In this document: positions 1 to 8,980 of the stretch, piece after piece
How positions within the stretch are numbered: the stretch's first letter is position 1
How the letters are laid out: each line of letters begins with the position of its first letter
From: Consotaella aegiceratis
GTDB lineage: Bacteria > Pseudomonadota > Alphaproteobacteria > Rhizobiales > Rhizobiaceae
DNA: 64,000 nt
NCBI RefSeq assembly: GCF_036541425.1
Contig: NZ_JAZHFT010000005.1
Coordinates: 1-64,000 of the forward strand
Reading direction: 5' to 3'
Position numbers and translations under genes: made by a program
Notes under the pieces: generated by a model
Seen by the model: only the letters and a program-made list of their open reading frames with translations
The model's database searches: none
Told to the model about the DNA's origin: nothing

Positions 1-148
1 AGTGCAGCATCACCGACGAATCCTTGCCGATCGAATACAGCATCACCGGGTTGCGGAACTCCGCCGCAACCTCCCGCATGATGTGGATCGCCTCCGCCTC
101 CAATCGATCAAGGTGCGTCGTCGAACCCGAAGCGCTCCCCAAATCCAT
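1..148 (-). CDS. cysD: Sulfate adenylyltransferase subunit 2 (CysD), 5' part only
   Basis: This is the N-terminal 49 codons of an ATP sulfurylase small subunit, read leftward and running off the window. ATP sulfurylase (CysDN) makes adenosine 5'-phosphosulfate in cytoplasmic sulfate assimilation. The translated stretch contains REVAAEFRNPVMLYSIGKDS followed by SVMLH, which is the CysD signature. The SIGKDS element is the PP-loop that binds ATP. The ATG at 146-148 gives the family-typical start (MDLG... then THLDRLEAEAIHIMREV). Its Shine-Dalgarno is weak, and an in-frame TTG 15 bases upstream is an alternative. The rest of the gene and presumably cysN lie to the left of the window. Identification is firm despite the truncation. 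Confidence 0.93.
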   Translation of the reverse strand, partial: MDLGSASGSTTHLDRLEAEAIHIMREVAAEFRNPVMLYSIGKDSSVMLH

Positions 149-495
149 AACCCGATCAATCAAAACGCAGCCCTTCAATTCCTGTCGCGTCCGGCGCGGC
201 CCATGACGTGCCGGCCCAGCGGCCGAAGATCGCGATCGTCGGCCGAGCGACTCTGCAAATCCGCAGCCGATCGAGTCATCCAGCGGAAGCACGCGACGCC
301 GCTCTCAAGTTGTCGGCCATCGTAATGGCGAGAGCGGTTGCCTGCCGAGACCCGCGCCTGCTGCGGGAAAGAGATGGCTGAAATATCTTTCTCTTTCGCC
401 CGGCGGCAGCGGCACAAAAATCTGCATGCCGCTACCCGCGGATTTGAAGCCGGCAGCGAAGCGTATGGCAATGGCGGGACCGGAAGCATCACGAG
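149..495. other. Gene-free stretch upstream of cysD
   Basis: I see no convincing coding frame in these ~350 bases. They should hold the cysD promoter. The only ordered element is an 8-bp inverted repeat, GAAAGAGA at 367-374 and TCTCTTTC at 390-397, with a 15-base AT-rich spacer. It lies about 220 bases upstream of the cysD start. It could be an operator or a small RNA stem; I cannot name a factor. Confidence 0.45.
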
Positions 496-523
496 CATGA
501 GGGGAGGCGCGCCTCCCCTCATG
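496..523 (-). terminator. 28-bp perfect palindrome downstream of the LacI gene
   Basis: Bases 496-523 read the same on both strands: CATGAGGGGAGGCG and its complement, with GGCGCGCC at the centre. It begins 13 bases beyond the stop codon of the LacI-family gene at 537. A transcript would fold into a very stable GC-rich stem. There is no T-run, so it is either a Rho-assisted terminator or a 3'-end stabiliser, and it would work in both directions between lacI and cysD. Confidence 0.55.
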
Positions 524-536
524 GCAAGCGCGAACG

Positions 537-1637
537 CTACGCCCGGTAGATCTCCGGTCCGCCCTGCCCGCCGGCGCCGCCGTTGGCGACGTCGAGATAG
601 GTCAGGCTGGGTGGCTGCAGGAAGTGGAGGTCGCGATTTTCGGGGGCAGCGATCGTTTGCAGCAGAATCTCGCCGAGCTTCTGCCCGGCCTCGGTCAGAT
701 CCTCGTAGATCGTGTCGACGCGCGGCCGGACCTCGTCGAAGACAACCGACGTTTGTTTGACGACCAGATGGACGTCGGTCCCGACATCGCGTCCCGCATC
801 CGTCACGCCCGCCATCACCGCGAGACCGGACACTTCGCCGCCGCAGACGAAGCCGTCCACGGGATCGGGCTGGCGGGAGGCCGCATAGGCATAGGCGTGA
901 ATCTTTTCGACCGGACTGTCGAGGTCGAGGTCGTCGGGAATCTCGTAGGCGACCCCCGACTCGCGGATGGCGGTCATGAAGCCGTGCCGCATGTGCTGGC
1001 AGAACGAGAACTGACGCGACGGCGCGATCATCGCGACATGACGGCACCCCTTGGCGATCAACCGGCGCGCGGCCTCCAGCGCGAAGGCGTTGTTGTCGAA
1101 ATCGACGTAGGCATGCGGAAACGAGAACTCGCTGCGGCCGTGGCTGACGAAGGGCACGCCATGCTCCGTCAGGATCCGGATCCTCTCGTCGAACGGCTCG
1201 GTGTGGGTGAAGATGATGCCGTCGGCCATCTTGTTGCGGATCAGATGACGAACCGGATCGAGCGGCGGCTCTCCCTGGAAATGCGGCGTCACGATCAGAT
1301 GGTAGGGCGTGCCGCGCAGCGCCCAGGTCAGGCCGCGGATCAAAGAATTGCCGAAACTCAGGATCTCGTCGTGAGGATCGAGCACGACGCTGACCACATA
1401 GGTCCGCCCGGTGCGCAGATGAAGCGCCGCCCGGTCCGGCAGATAGCCGACCTCGGCCGCCAGTTCCTTGACGCGCACGCGCGTCTTCATCGCGATGCCC
1501 GGATCGTCGTGCAGGGCACGCGAGACCGTCGTCACCGCCAAGCCCGCGAGATTGGCTATGGTGCGTAGCGTCGGCCTTTCCGACGATCCCTCCCTGCCCG
1601 TTATCCGCCCTTCCGGCGGCCGGCTTCGTTGAGCCAC
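537..1637 (-). CDS. LacI-family transcriptional regulator, probable repressor of importer A
   Basis: This 366-residue protein has a LacI helix-turn-helix at about residues 23-68 (TLRTIANLAGLAVTTVSRAL). It is followed by a periplasmic-binding-protein-like sensor domain for a sugar effector. Translation starts at a GTG (1637) preceded by GGAGG six bases upstream. The N-terminus has about 20 extra residues before the HTH, more than usual. The gene is divergent from the sugar ABC importer at 1865-6160, with 227 bases between them, so local control of that importer is the natural inference. The effector is unknown, presumably the importer's sugar. Confidence 0.9.
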   Translation of the reverse strand: MAQRSRPPEGRITGREGSSERPTLRTIANLAGLAVTTVSRALHDDPGIAMKTRVRVKELAAEVGYLPDRAALHLRTGRTYVVSVVLDPHDEILSFGNSLIRGLTWALRGTPYHLIVTPHFQGEPPLDPVRHLIRNKMADGIIFTHTEPFDERIRILTEHGVPFVSHGRSEFSFPHAYVDFDNNAFALEAARRLIAKGCRHVAMIAPSRQFSFCQHMRHGFMTAIRESGVAYEIPDDLDLDSPVEKIHAYAYAASRQPDPVDGFVCGGEVSGLAVMAGVTDAGRDVGTDVHLVVKQTSVVFDEVRPRVDTIYEDLTEAGQKLGEILLQTIAAPENRDLHFLQPPSLTYLDVANGGAGGQGGPEIYRA

Positions 1638-1675
1638 GGCAGTCCTCCCCCATTCGTTGGGTCAGCCTGTTCGAA

Positions 1676-1819
1676 AACGTTGCATTAATCAAGCAGAGTC
1701 TGGCGCTCGAATCGATTGATGAGCGTTGAGGGCAAGAACATCAGCGTGGGCACCGAATTGGTCGCAGAAAGAAACCACCGATCCTGGGTTGACAGAAACC
1801 AAATTTGTATCGTTGTAAT
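1676..1819 (+). promoter_or_regulatory. Divergent control region of LacI and importer A
   Basis: The bases AACGTT at 1676-1681, inside GAAAACGTTGC, have the central CG and flanking A/T of a LacI-family operator, but the palindrome is short. TTGACA at 1789-1794 is a perfect -35 hexamer facing the binding-protein gene. The best -10 match is TGTAAT at 1814-1819, with a long 19-base spacer (or TTGTAA one base earlier), so the promoter is only tentative. A strong ribosome site, GGGAGGA, precedes the ATG at 1865. Confidence 0.35.
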
Positions 1820-1864
1820 AGTGAGCGATGGCCTGGAGGGGCCGTCGAAAACTGGGAGGAATTC

Positions 1865-3130
1865 ATGTTTCGTCGCATTGGAACGGCGCTCGCCGCGAGC
1901 GCCGCTGTCGCTACGCTTATCCTCGGGCCGGCCCATGCCCAGAGCTCCGACGGTGAGAGCGTGGAAGTGCTGCACTGGTGGACGGCCGGCAGCGAGGCGG
2001 CCGCGCTCAACGTGCTCAAGGAAAATCTCGAGACGGAAGGCGTGACGTGGAAGGACATGCCGGTCGCCGGCGGCGCCGGAACCGAAGCCATGACCGTGTT
2101 GAGGGCCCGCGTCACCTCGGGCAATGCGCCCACGGCGGTGCAGCTTCTCGGCTTCGACGTAACGGACTGGGCCGAGCAGGACGTTCTCGCCAATCTGGAC
2201 CCGGTGGCCGAGGAAGAGGGCTGGGGGGACGTTATTCCCGCCGCGCTCCAGGATTTCGCCAAATATGACGACCACTGGGTGGCTGCGCCGGTCAACATCC
2301 ACTCGACCAACTGGATCTGGCTGAACAAGGCGGCCTTCGACAAGGCCGGCGGCCAGGAGCCGACGACGTGGGACGAATTCATCGCCCTTCTCGACAAGTT
2401 CAAGGAGCAGGGCATCACGCCGCTCGCCTATGGCGGCCAGGCCTGGCAGGACACCACGGTGTTCGAGAACGTGGTGCTGTCCACCGGGGGTCCCGACTTC
2501 TACAAGAAGGCGATCCTCGACCTCGACTCGGAAGCGCTCGGATCAGATACCATGAAGACGGTGTTCGACCGCATGACGCAGCTTCACGACTATGTCGACG
2601 AGAATTTCTCGGGCCGCGACTGGAACCTCGCCACCGCAATGGTCATCGACGGCTCGGCCGGCGTGCAGGTGATGGGCGACTGGGCCAAGGGCGAATTCAA
2701 GAACGCCGGCCAGGAGGCCGACAAGGACTTCGTCTGCTTCCGCTTCCCCGGCACGCAGGGCAACGTGACCTTCAACTCCGACATGTTCGCCATGTTCGAG
2801 CAGGAGGGGAACCAGGACGCCCAGTTCAAGCTGGCCTCGGCCATCGAAGACCCCTCGTTCCAGGTGGCCTTCAATACGGTCAAGGGGTCGGTCCCGGCCC
2901 GCACCGACGTCTCGGACGAGGAATTCGGTCCGTGCGGCAAGAAGGGCATCAAGGACGTCAAGGAAGCCAGCACCAACGGCACGCTGATGGGCTCGCTGGC
3001 CCACGGGTACGCAGCGCCGGCGGGCGTCAAGAACGCCTTCTTCGACGTCGTGACGGCGCAGTTCAACGGCCAGTACGATTCCGAGGAAGCCGTCGAGCAG
3101 CTCGTCAACGCGGTGGCCGGCGCCCAGTGA
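1865..3130 (+). CDS. Sugar ABC importer A, periplasmic binding protein (GtsA-like)
   Basis: This 421-residue solute-binding protein opens with a Sec signal peptide of about 26 residues (MFRRIGTALAASAAVATLIL...AHA, cleavage before QSS). It belongs to extracellular solute-binding family 1. The early segment VEVLHWWTAGSE and then GVTWKDMPVAGGAGTEAMTV match the glucose/mannose-binding GtsA type of Pseudomonas-like systems. Glucose, mannose or a related hexose is therefore a possible ligand, as inference. The ATG at 1865 was chosen over upstream in-frame starts because of the GGGAGGA site just before it and because it gives a clean signal peptide. It is first gene of the importer A operon. Confidence 0.9.
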   Translation: MFRRIGTALAASAAVATLILGPAHAQSSDGESVEVLHWWTAGSEAAALNVLKENLETEGVTWKDMPVAGGAGTEAMTVLRARVTSGNAPTAVQLLGFDVTDWAEQDVLANLDPVAEEEGWGDVIPAALQDFAKYDDHWVAAPVNIHSTNWIWLNKAAFDKAGGQEPTTWDEFIALLDKFKEQGITPLAYGGQAWQDTTVFENVVLSTGGPDFYKKAILDLDSEALGSDTMKTVFDRMTQLHDYVDENFSGRDWNLATAMVIDGSAGVQVMGDWAKGEFKNAGQEADKDFVCFRFPGTQGNVTFNSDMFAMFEQEGNQDAQFKLASAIEDPSFQVAFNTVKGSVPARTDVSDEEFGPCGKKGIKDVKEASTNGTLMGSLAHGYAAPAGVKNAFFDVVTAQFNGQYDSEEAVEQLVNAVAGAQ

Positions 3131-3161
3131 GCGGCCTCCGCTGAAGAACTCAGCGCAAACG

Positions 3162-3191
3162 GGTCTCCGGCCGCCAGTGCCGCCGGAGACC
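3162..3191 (+). repeat. Hairpin between binding-protein and permease genes of importer A
   Basis: GGTCTCCGGC (3162-3171) and GCCGGAGACC (3182-3191) form a perfect 10-bp stem with a 10-base loop. It starts 31 bases after the binding-protein stop. There is no T-run, so it more likely protects the upstream mRNA or attenuates downstream expression than terminates fully. Confidence 0.6.
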
Positions 3192-3243
3192 GGATTCCGG
3201 CCAGCGCCGCCAAGCGACCGCCAGCGAACCGACGGGCCAGACA

Positions 3244-4167
3244 ATGACCACCATCGCGGAAGCAAGCATCAGACCGAGCCGCGCACGCGACGTCAGGACG
3301 CGACTGCAGGGCTGGCTGCCCCGCCTCGTGCTGGCGCCGAGCTTTGCGGCCGTGCTGCTCTTCGTCTACGGCTTCATCCTGTTCACGGCTTTTCTGTCGT
3401 TCACCAATTCGACGATCCTGCCGCGCTACGGGTGGGTCGGCCTGGCGAATTACGAGCGGCTGTGGGGCCTGCCGAACTGGTGGATCGCGGTCAAGAACCT
3501 GGTGATCTTCGGTGGCCTCTATATCGTGATCTGCGTGGTGATCGGCCTGTTTCTGGCGATTCTGCTCGACCAGAAGATCCGCGGCGAAGGCGTGCTGCGG
3601 CCGATCTATCTCTATCCGATGGCGCTGTCCTTCATCGTCACCGGCACCGCCTGGAAATGGTTCCTCGATCCGGGCATCGGCCTGGAACAGGTGGTCCACC
3701 ACTGGGGCTGGGCGTCGTTCAGCTTCGACTGGATCAAGGACACCGACATGGCGATCTACTGCGTCGTCATCGCCGCGGTCTGGCAATCGTCCGGCTTCGT
3801 CATGGCAATGTTCCTGGCGGGCCTGCGCGGCATCGATGCCGAGATCCTGCGCGCCGCCCAGATCGACGGGGCATCGAGCGTCCAGATCTATCGCCGGATC
3901 ATCATCCCGCAGCTTCGGCCCGCCTTCCTGTCGGCCTTCGTGGTGCTGGCGCATCTGGCGATCAAGTCCTACGACCTGGTCATCGCGCTGACCAACGCTG
4001 GGCCCGGACGGGCGACGGAGTTGCCTGCGACCTTCATGTATTCCTACACCTTCGCGCGCAATTCCATGGGCGTCGGCGCGGCCTCGGCGGTGATCATGCT
4101 GATCATGATCGCCTCGGTGATCGTGCCCTACGTCTATGCCGAGATCGGGGGCTCCGATGAGCGCTGA
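3244..4167 (+). CDS. Sugar ABC importer A, inner-membrane permease 1 (MalF-type)
   Basis: This 307-residue membrane protein has about six hydrophobic segments. The cytoplasmic EAA loop that docks the ATPase is at about residues 200-225 (EILRAAQIDGASS then a conserved P-Q-L-R-P end). It pairs with the next permease to form the channel of a CUT1-type importer. The N-terminal ~20 residues are a charged cytoplasmic tail. It starts 113 bases after the binding protein, across the intergenic hairpin, and its end overlaps the next gene by 11 bases, indicating coupled translation. The closest recognisable type is the GtsB glucose permease. Confidence 0.9.
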   Translation: MTTIAEASIRPSRARDVRTRLQGWLPRLVLAPSFAAVLLFVYGFILFTAFLSFTNSTILPRYGWVGLANYERLWGLPNWWIAVKNLVIFGGLYIVICVVIGLFLAILLDQKIRGEGVLRPIYLYPMALSFIVTGTAWKWFLDPGIGLEQVVHHWGWASFSFDWIKDTDMAIYCVVIAAVWQSSGFVMAMFLAGLRGIDAEILRAAQIDGASSVQIYRRIIIPQLRPAFLSAFVVLAHLAIKSYDLVIALTNAGPGRATELPATFMYSYTFARNSMGVGAASAVIMLIMIASVIVPYVYAEIGGSDER

Positions 4168-5038
4168 CACAGCCACCACCGCGGCGCGGCCGAACCGCAT
4201 GGGGCGGGCGCTGCTTTATGCGCTGCTCCTGTTCTTCGCCGTCTACTATCTGCTGCCGCTGTTCGTCATGGTGGTGAACTCGGTGAAGCCGCTCAGCGAA
4301 ATTCGCGGCGGCAACATGCTCGCCCTGCCTCAGAACACGACGTTCGCGCCCTGGAAAAGCGCCTGGAACGAGGCGCAAATCGGCGTTTCGGCCACGGGGC
4401 TCGCGCCCTATTTCATCAATTCGATCCTGATGGTGGTGCCGGCCGTGGCGATCTCGCTGATCCTCGGCGCGATCAATGGCTACGTGCTGACGAAATGGCG
4501 CTTTCCCGGCGCCAACGTCGTCTTCTCGCTGATGCTGCTCTCGTGCTTCATCCCGTTCCAGATCGTGTTGATCCCGATGGCGCGCATCCTCGGCATGATC
4601 GGCCTTGCCGGGACGATCAGCGGGCTGGTGCTCGTCCACGTGGTCTATGGCCTGGGCTTCACCACCCTGTTCTTCCGCAACTATTACGAGGCGTTTCCGA
4701 CCGAACTGATCCGGTCGGCGCAGATCGACGGGGCGGGGTTCTGGCGGATCTTCAGCCGCATCCTCCTGCCGAGTTCGGGGCCGATTATCGTCGTCACCAT
4801 CATCTGGCAATTCACCAATGTGTGGAACGACTTCCTGTTCGGCGCCTCGTTCTCCGGCTTCGATTCCATGCCGATGACGGTGGCGCTCAACAACCTGGTC
4901 CAGTCGTCGACCGGCGTGAAGGAATACAACGTCCACTTCGCAGGCGCGATTATCGCGGCGCTGCCGACGCTCATCGTCTACATCGTCTCCGGCCGATATT
5001 TCGTCCGCGGCCTGATGGCCGGCGCGGTCAAGGGATAG
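4157..5038 (+). CDS. Sugar ABC importer A, inner-membrane permease 2 (MalG-type)
   Basis: This is a 293-residue integral membrane protein with an N-terminal membrane segment (LLYALLLFFAVYYLLPLF) and an EAA loop (ELIRSAQIDGAGFW). It ends with the RYFVRGLMAGAVKG tail typical of MalG-type CUT1 permeases. The start at 4157 lies inside the end of the preceding permease gene. An upstream in-frame start at 4136 would lengthen the overlap without adding conserved sequence. The ATPase gene follows after only six bases, consistent with one operon. The GtsC-type assignment is by analogy with its neighbours. Confidence 0.9.
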   Translation: MSADTATTAARPNRMGRALLYALLLFFAVYYLLPLFVMVVNSVKPLSEIRGGNMLALPQNTTFAPWKSAWNEAQIGVSATGLAPYFINSILMVVPAVAISLILGAINGYVLTKWRFPGANVVFSLMLLSCFIPFQIVLIPMARILGMIGLAGTISGLVLVHVVYGLGFTTLFFRNYYEAFPTELIRSAQIDGAGFWRIFSRILLPSSGPIIVVTIIWQFTNVWNDFLFGASFSGFDSMPMTVALNNLVQSSTGVKEYNVHFAGAIIAALPTLIVYIVSGRYFVRGLMAGAVKG

Positions 5039-5044
5039 AGCCCC

Positions 5045-6160
<1,116 letters not shown>

Positions 6161-6188
6161 CGGCCGGAAGGCCTCTGTCGTGGCTGGC

Positions 6189-6213
6189 GGACCGCTCGGC
6201 GACGACGCGGTCC
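6189..6213. terminator. Possible bidirectional terminator between convergent genes
   Basis: GGACCGC (6189-6195) and GCGGTCC (6207-6213) make a 7-bp stem in the 72-base gap between the importer A ATPase and the convergent glutathione peroxidase. There is no T-run on either side. Position more than sequence supports a terminator role. Confidence 0.4.
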
Positions 6214-6232
6214 ATGGCGCAGGACTAAGGCG

Positions 6233-6787
6233 TCAGGCGTTCGCCAGTTCGGCGTCGATGGCAGCGGTCACGCGGGGATCGTCGGCGGTGACGTCGGGCG
6301 CGAAGCGGGCCACGACCTCACCCTGGCGACTCACCAGGAATTTTTCGAAGTTCCAGAGGACCTCCGGCGCGCTCGATATCGCGTTGCCCTTGCTTTCCAG
6401 GCGCTCGCGGAACGGCCCCTCTCCGGTCGCCGCCGGCTGCGCCGCCGTCAGTGCCTGATAAAGCGGGTGCTTGTCCTCGCCGACCACCGAGATCTTGGAG
6501 AACATCGGAAAGCGAACGCCGTAAACGGAGGTGCAGAACTCGCTGATCTCGGCCTCGCTGCCCGGCTCCTGGCCCTTGAAGTTGTTGGCCGGAAAGCCGA
6601 GCACCTCAAGTCCTTCGCCCTTCCTGGCCTCGTAGAGCTTTTCCAGCGCCTCGTATTGCGGCGTCAGCCCGCACTTGGAGGCGACGTTGACGACAAGCAG
6701 CACCTTGCCGCGATAGTCGGCCAGGCTGGCTGGCGTGCCGTCGATCCGCGTCAAGGCAATGTCGTAGAGCGTGTCCATGGTCTTCAT
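6233..6787 (-). CDS. Glutathione peroxidase family protein (cysteine type)
   Basis: This 184-residue cytoplasmic peroxidase presumably reduces hydroperoxides using glutathione or thioredoxin. The peroxidatic cysteine lies in ASKCGLTPQ (about residue 39), where animal enzymes have selenocysteine. The conserved Trp is in LWNFEKF, and the glutamine of the tetrad sits where NNFKGQEPG lies. Length is normal. The ATG at 6787 follows AAGGACGG; an internal ATG three codons on is possible. It is transcribed toward importer A and has its own upstream region containing a palindrome, so it is probably an independent stress gene rather than part of the sugar modules. Confidence 0.92.
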   Translation of the reverse strand: MKTMDTLYDIALTRIDGTPASLADYRGKVLLVVNVASKCGLTPQYEALEKLYEARKGEGLEVLGFPANNFKGQEPGSEAEISEFCTSVYGVRFPMFSKISVVGEDKHPLYQALTAAQPAATGEGPFRERLESKGNAISSAPEVLWNFEKFLVSRQGEVVARFAPDVTADDPRVTAAIDAELANA

Positions 6788-6856
6788 CCGTCCTTCTGGT
6801 TCGGCGGGTCATTTAGGCCGAAGCAGCGTAGATAGGCACGCAGTCACCGGTTGAAA

Positions 6857-6871
6857 CCGTACGTCGTACGG
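6857..6871. promoter_or_regulatory. Palindrome upstream of the peroxidase gene
   Basis: CCGTACG and CGTACGG flank a single central base (6857-6871), about 70 bases upstream of the peroxidase start in the gap before the GntR-galactokinase gene. A 7+1+7 symmetric element like this is operator-like, but no cognate regulator is visible next to it. It could equally serve as a hairpin at the 3' end of the minus-strand operon. Confidence 0.4.
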
Positions 6872-6920
6872 CCATGTCTGGCGTTTTTGCGCTGGCCGGG
6901 ACCGTGATCGATCCGCCCCG

Positions 6921-8906
6921 TCAGCGTGGCACCGGCACCGGCGCCGCGATCCGGCCCTCGCCAGCCTCCACCAGCCCGACGCCCGGGCCGGGCGCGCAGG
7001 GGAAGAGCGTCGGCAGGATGCCGGTCGCCTGATGATAGCCGCTGCTGATCGTATCGAAGAAGGTGGCGAGCGTGCTCGCCTCGACCAGATTGACGGTGCA
7101 GCCGCCGAAACCACCACCCGTCAGTCGCGCCCCGTAGACGCCGGGGATCTTGAGCGCGAGATCGACCATCGTGTCGAGCTCGGGGCAACTGATGCCGAAA
7201 TCGTCGCGGCTGCTTCGGTGCGATTCGACCATCAGCCGGCCGCAGAGGAGAAAATCGCCCCGCTTCAGGGCGTCGGCCGCGGCCCGCACCCGGGCGTTTT
7301 CCGTCACCACATGCCGGCACAGGCGAAAAGTCTGTTCCGGCATGATCGTGCGATGGCGCTCGAGATCCTCCATCCGCACGTCCCGCAGGCTCGATACGCC
7401 CGGAATGGCCGCCGACAGGAGGACGACGCCGCGCTCGCATTCGCGGCGCAATTCGTTGTAGGCGCTGCGTGGCAATTCGTGGCGCACCATGGTGTTGCAG
7501 ACAACGAGGCGCAGATGGTCCGGGATCGGCACCGGCTCGGCGCTCAGATCGCGGCAGTCGAGCAGCAGCGCCTGGCCTTCGACCCCAAGGCACGAGGCAT
7601 ACTGGTCCATGATGCCGCAACGCATGCCGACGAAATCGTTCTCCGCCCGCTGGCAGCATTGGGCGAGACGCAGCGGGTCGACGGCGATCTGCGAATTGGC
7701 AAGCAGCGCATAGCCGACGGCAACCTCCAGCGCCGCCGACGAGCCGAGACCGCCGCCCATGGGCACGTTGCCGCGCAGCATGAGATTGGCGCCGGTCAGC
7801 CAGTAACCGGAGCGCTCCAGCGTCAGCGCAACCCCGCGCACATAGTCGGTCCAGTCCTGGCGCGGCTGCGGATCGTGTTCGTCGAGGGTGAACTCGACCG
7901 CCATCGCGTCGAGGTCGGTGCGAACGACAACGCGGCGGTCGCTGCGCGGCGCCACCGCAGCCCACACGCCCTGTTCCAGGGCGAAGGGAAGCGCCAGCCC
8001 GTCATTGTAGTCGGTGTGCTCGCCGATCAGGTTCACTCGGCCGGGAGCCCGCACGATGCAGGGGCTCGCATCGTAGAGCGTGCGGAAGTCGCGGCGCAGG
8101 GCGGCGACGTCGACCGTCGTGCCGCCGGCCGCCAAAGGCGAGACCAAGCCGGTGATCCGGCCGGGCCAACGCCGCGATTTGGGATCGGCCGCCTCTTCTT
8201 CGCGCAGAATTTCGAGAAGCGAGCGCATGGCGGCGCGCGCCGTTTCGGGCTGGCGCATGCGCACGGCTTCCGCAATGCGCCGGTAGCCGTCGATCAGCCG
8301 GTTATGAGACAGGCTGAGGCTGGCGGATCGCGTCGCGCTCTCATCGAGCGCGGCCCGCACCGAATTGAGCATATGGCCCAGAAACGCGTTGTGGGTCGCG
8401 CTCACCAAGGACAGATGGAATCGGACTTGCGCTTCGCCGAAGGCCGCGAAGTCGTCCGGCAGGGCTTCGGCCATCGCATCGACTGCGGTTTCCAGTTCGG
8501 CCACTTCCCGCGCCGTCGCCTTGCCGGCCGCGGCTTCCGCGATCGGCGGCTCGACGGCGAGCCGCGCATCGATCAGCGCGCGGGAGAGTGCCGCCCCGCC
8601 CTGCGACCGGCTGAGACGCGTCAGCACCGTGGGGTCGAGGAAATTCCACCGGCTACGGTCGAGCACAACCGTTCCGACGCGTCGACGCGGCTGCACGAGA
8701 CCGCGTGCCGTCAGCATGTGCAGCGCCTCGCGGACCGTCGTGCGGCTGACGCCGAACTCGCTGCACAGGTCGGCCTCGCTCGGCAGCGTTTCGCCGGCCG
8801 CCACGTCGCCGCCGATGATCCTGTCGGCCAGGGTGACGACGATCTCCTCGGAGGCACGCGGCCGGGCCGAGCGGACCGAGGCTTGAGCGGCGACGTTGGC
8901 ATCCAT
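6921..8906 (-). CDS. GntR (FadR/FCD-type) regulator fused to galactokinase
   Basis: One uninterrupted frame of about 661 residues joins two normally separate proteins. Residues ~17-82 are a GntR winged helix (ETLPSEADLCSEFGVSRTTV), and ~105-230 an all-helical FCD ligand domain. After a linker of about 35 residues comes a full GHMP galactokinase (~266-640). It has RAPGRVNLIGEHTDYNDG (286-303), the phosphate loop NVPMGGGLGSSAALE (~380-394), the catalytic Asp in CGIMDQ (Asp434) and the C-terminal TGGGFGGCT. All kinase motifs are intact, so it should phosphorylate galactose or a relative with ATP. I chose the ATG at 8906 (GGAAAGGG upstream); the ATG at 8957 would place the start within a hairpin. 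An in-frame TTG at 8135 could also start a lone kinase. It is last in the importer B operon. Confidence 0.88.
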   Translation of the reverse strand: MDANVAAQASVRSARPRASEEIVVTLADRIIGGDVAAGETLPSEADLCSEFGVSRTTVREALHMLTARGLVQPRRRVGTVVLDRSRWNFLDPTVLTRLSRSQGGAALSRALIDARLAVEPPIAEAAAGKATAREVAELETAVDAMAEALPDDFAAFGEAQVRFHLSLVSATHNAFLGHMLNSVRAALDESATRSASLSLSHNRLIDGYRRIAEAVRMRQPETARAAMRSLLEILREEEAADPKSRRWPGRITGLVSPLAAGGTTVDVAALRRDFRTLYDASPCIVRAPGRVNLIGEHTDYNDGLALPFALEQGVWAAVAPRSDRRVVVRTDLDAMAVEFTLDEHDPQPRQDWTDYVRGVALTLERSGYWLTGANLMLRGNVPMGGGLGSSAALEVAVGYALLANSQIAVDPLRLAQCCQRAENDFVGMRCGIMDQYASCLGVEGQALLLDCRDLSAEPVPIPDHLRLVVCNTMVRHELPRSAYNELRRECERGVVLLSAAIPGVSSLRDVRMEDLERHRTIMPEQTFRLCRHVVTENARVRAAADALKRGDFLLCGRLMVESHRSSRDDFGISCPELDTMVDLALKIPGVYGARLTGGGFGGCTVNLVEASTLATFFDTISSGYHQATGILPTLFPCAPGPGVGLVEAGEGRIAAPVPVPR

Positions 8907-8942
8907 GGATCCGGCTACCCTTTCCGCCTCGCGGCGGTGTAT

Positions 8943-8971
8943 CGGCCGGGATCCCATGCGGACCCCGGCCG
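8943..8971 (-). repeat. Hairpin between binding-protein gene B and the GntR-galactokinase gene
   Basis: CGGCCGGG (8943-8950) pairs perfectly with CCCGGCCG (8964-8971) around a 13-base loop. On the minus strand it begins nine bases after the binding-protein stop. There is no T-run. It could uncouple high binding-protein expression from low regulator/kinase expression. Confidence 0.6.
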
Positions 8972-8980
8972 AACGAAAGC

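Noticed and set aside
506..513. GGCGCGCC treated as a restriction or recombination site
   Set aside because: It is the centre of a longer 28-bp palindrome after a stop codon, so a terminator or RNA stem is a better explanation.
6164..6175. GGCC-ggaa-GGCC as the terminator of importer A
   Set aside because: A 4-bp stem is too short to be meaningful in DNA this GC-rich; the 7-bp stem at 6189-6213 is better placed.
8085..8200. The GntR-galactokinase junction as a simple missed stop or frameshift
   Set aside because: Both domains are complete and in one frame with a linker and no stop. Neither end looks truncated, so a natural fusion is simpler, although read-level confirmation is still needed.
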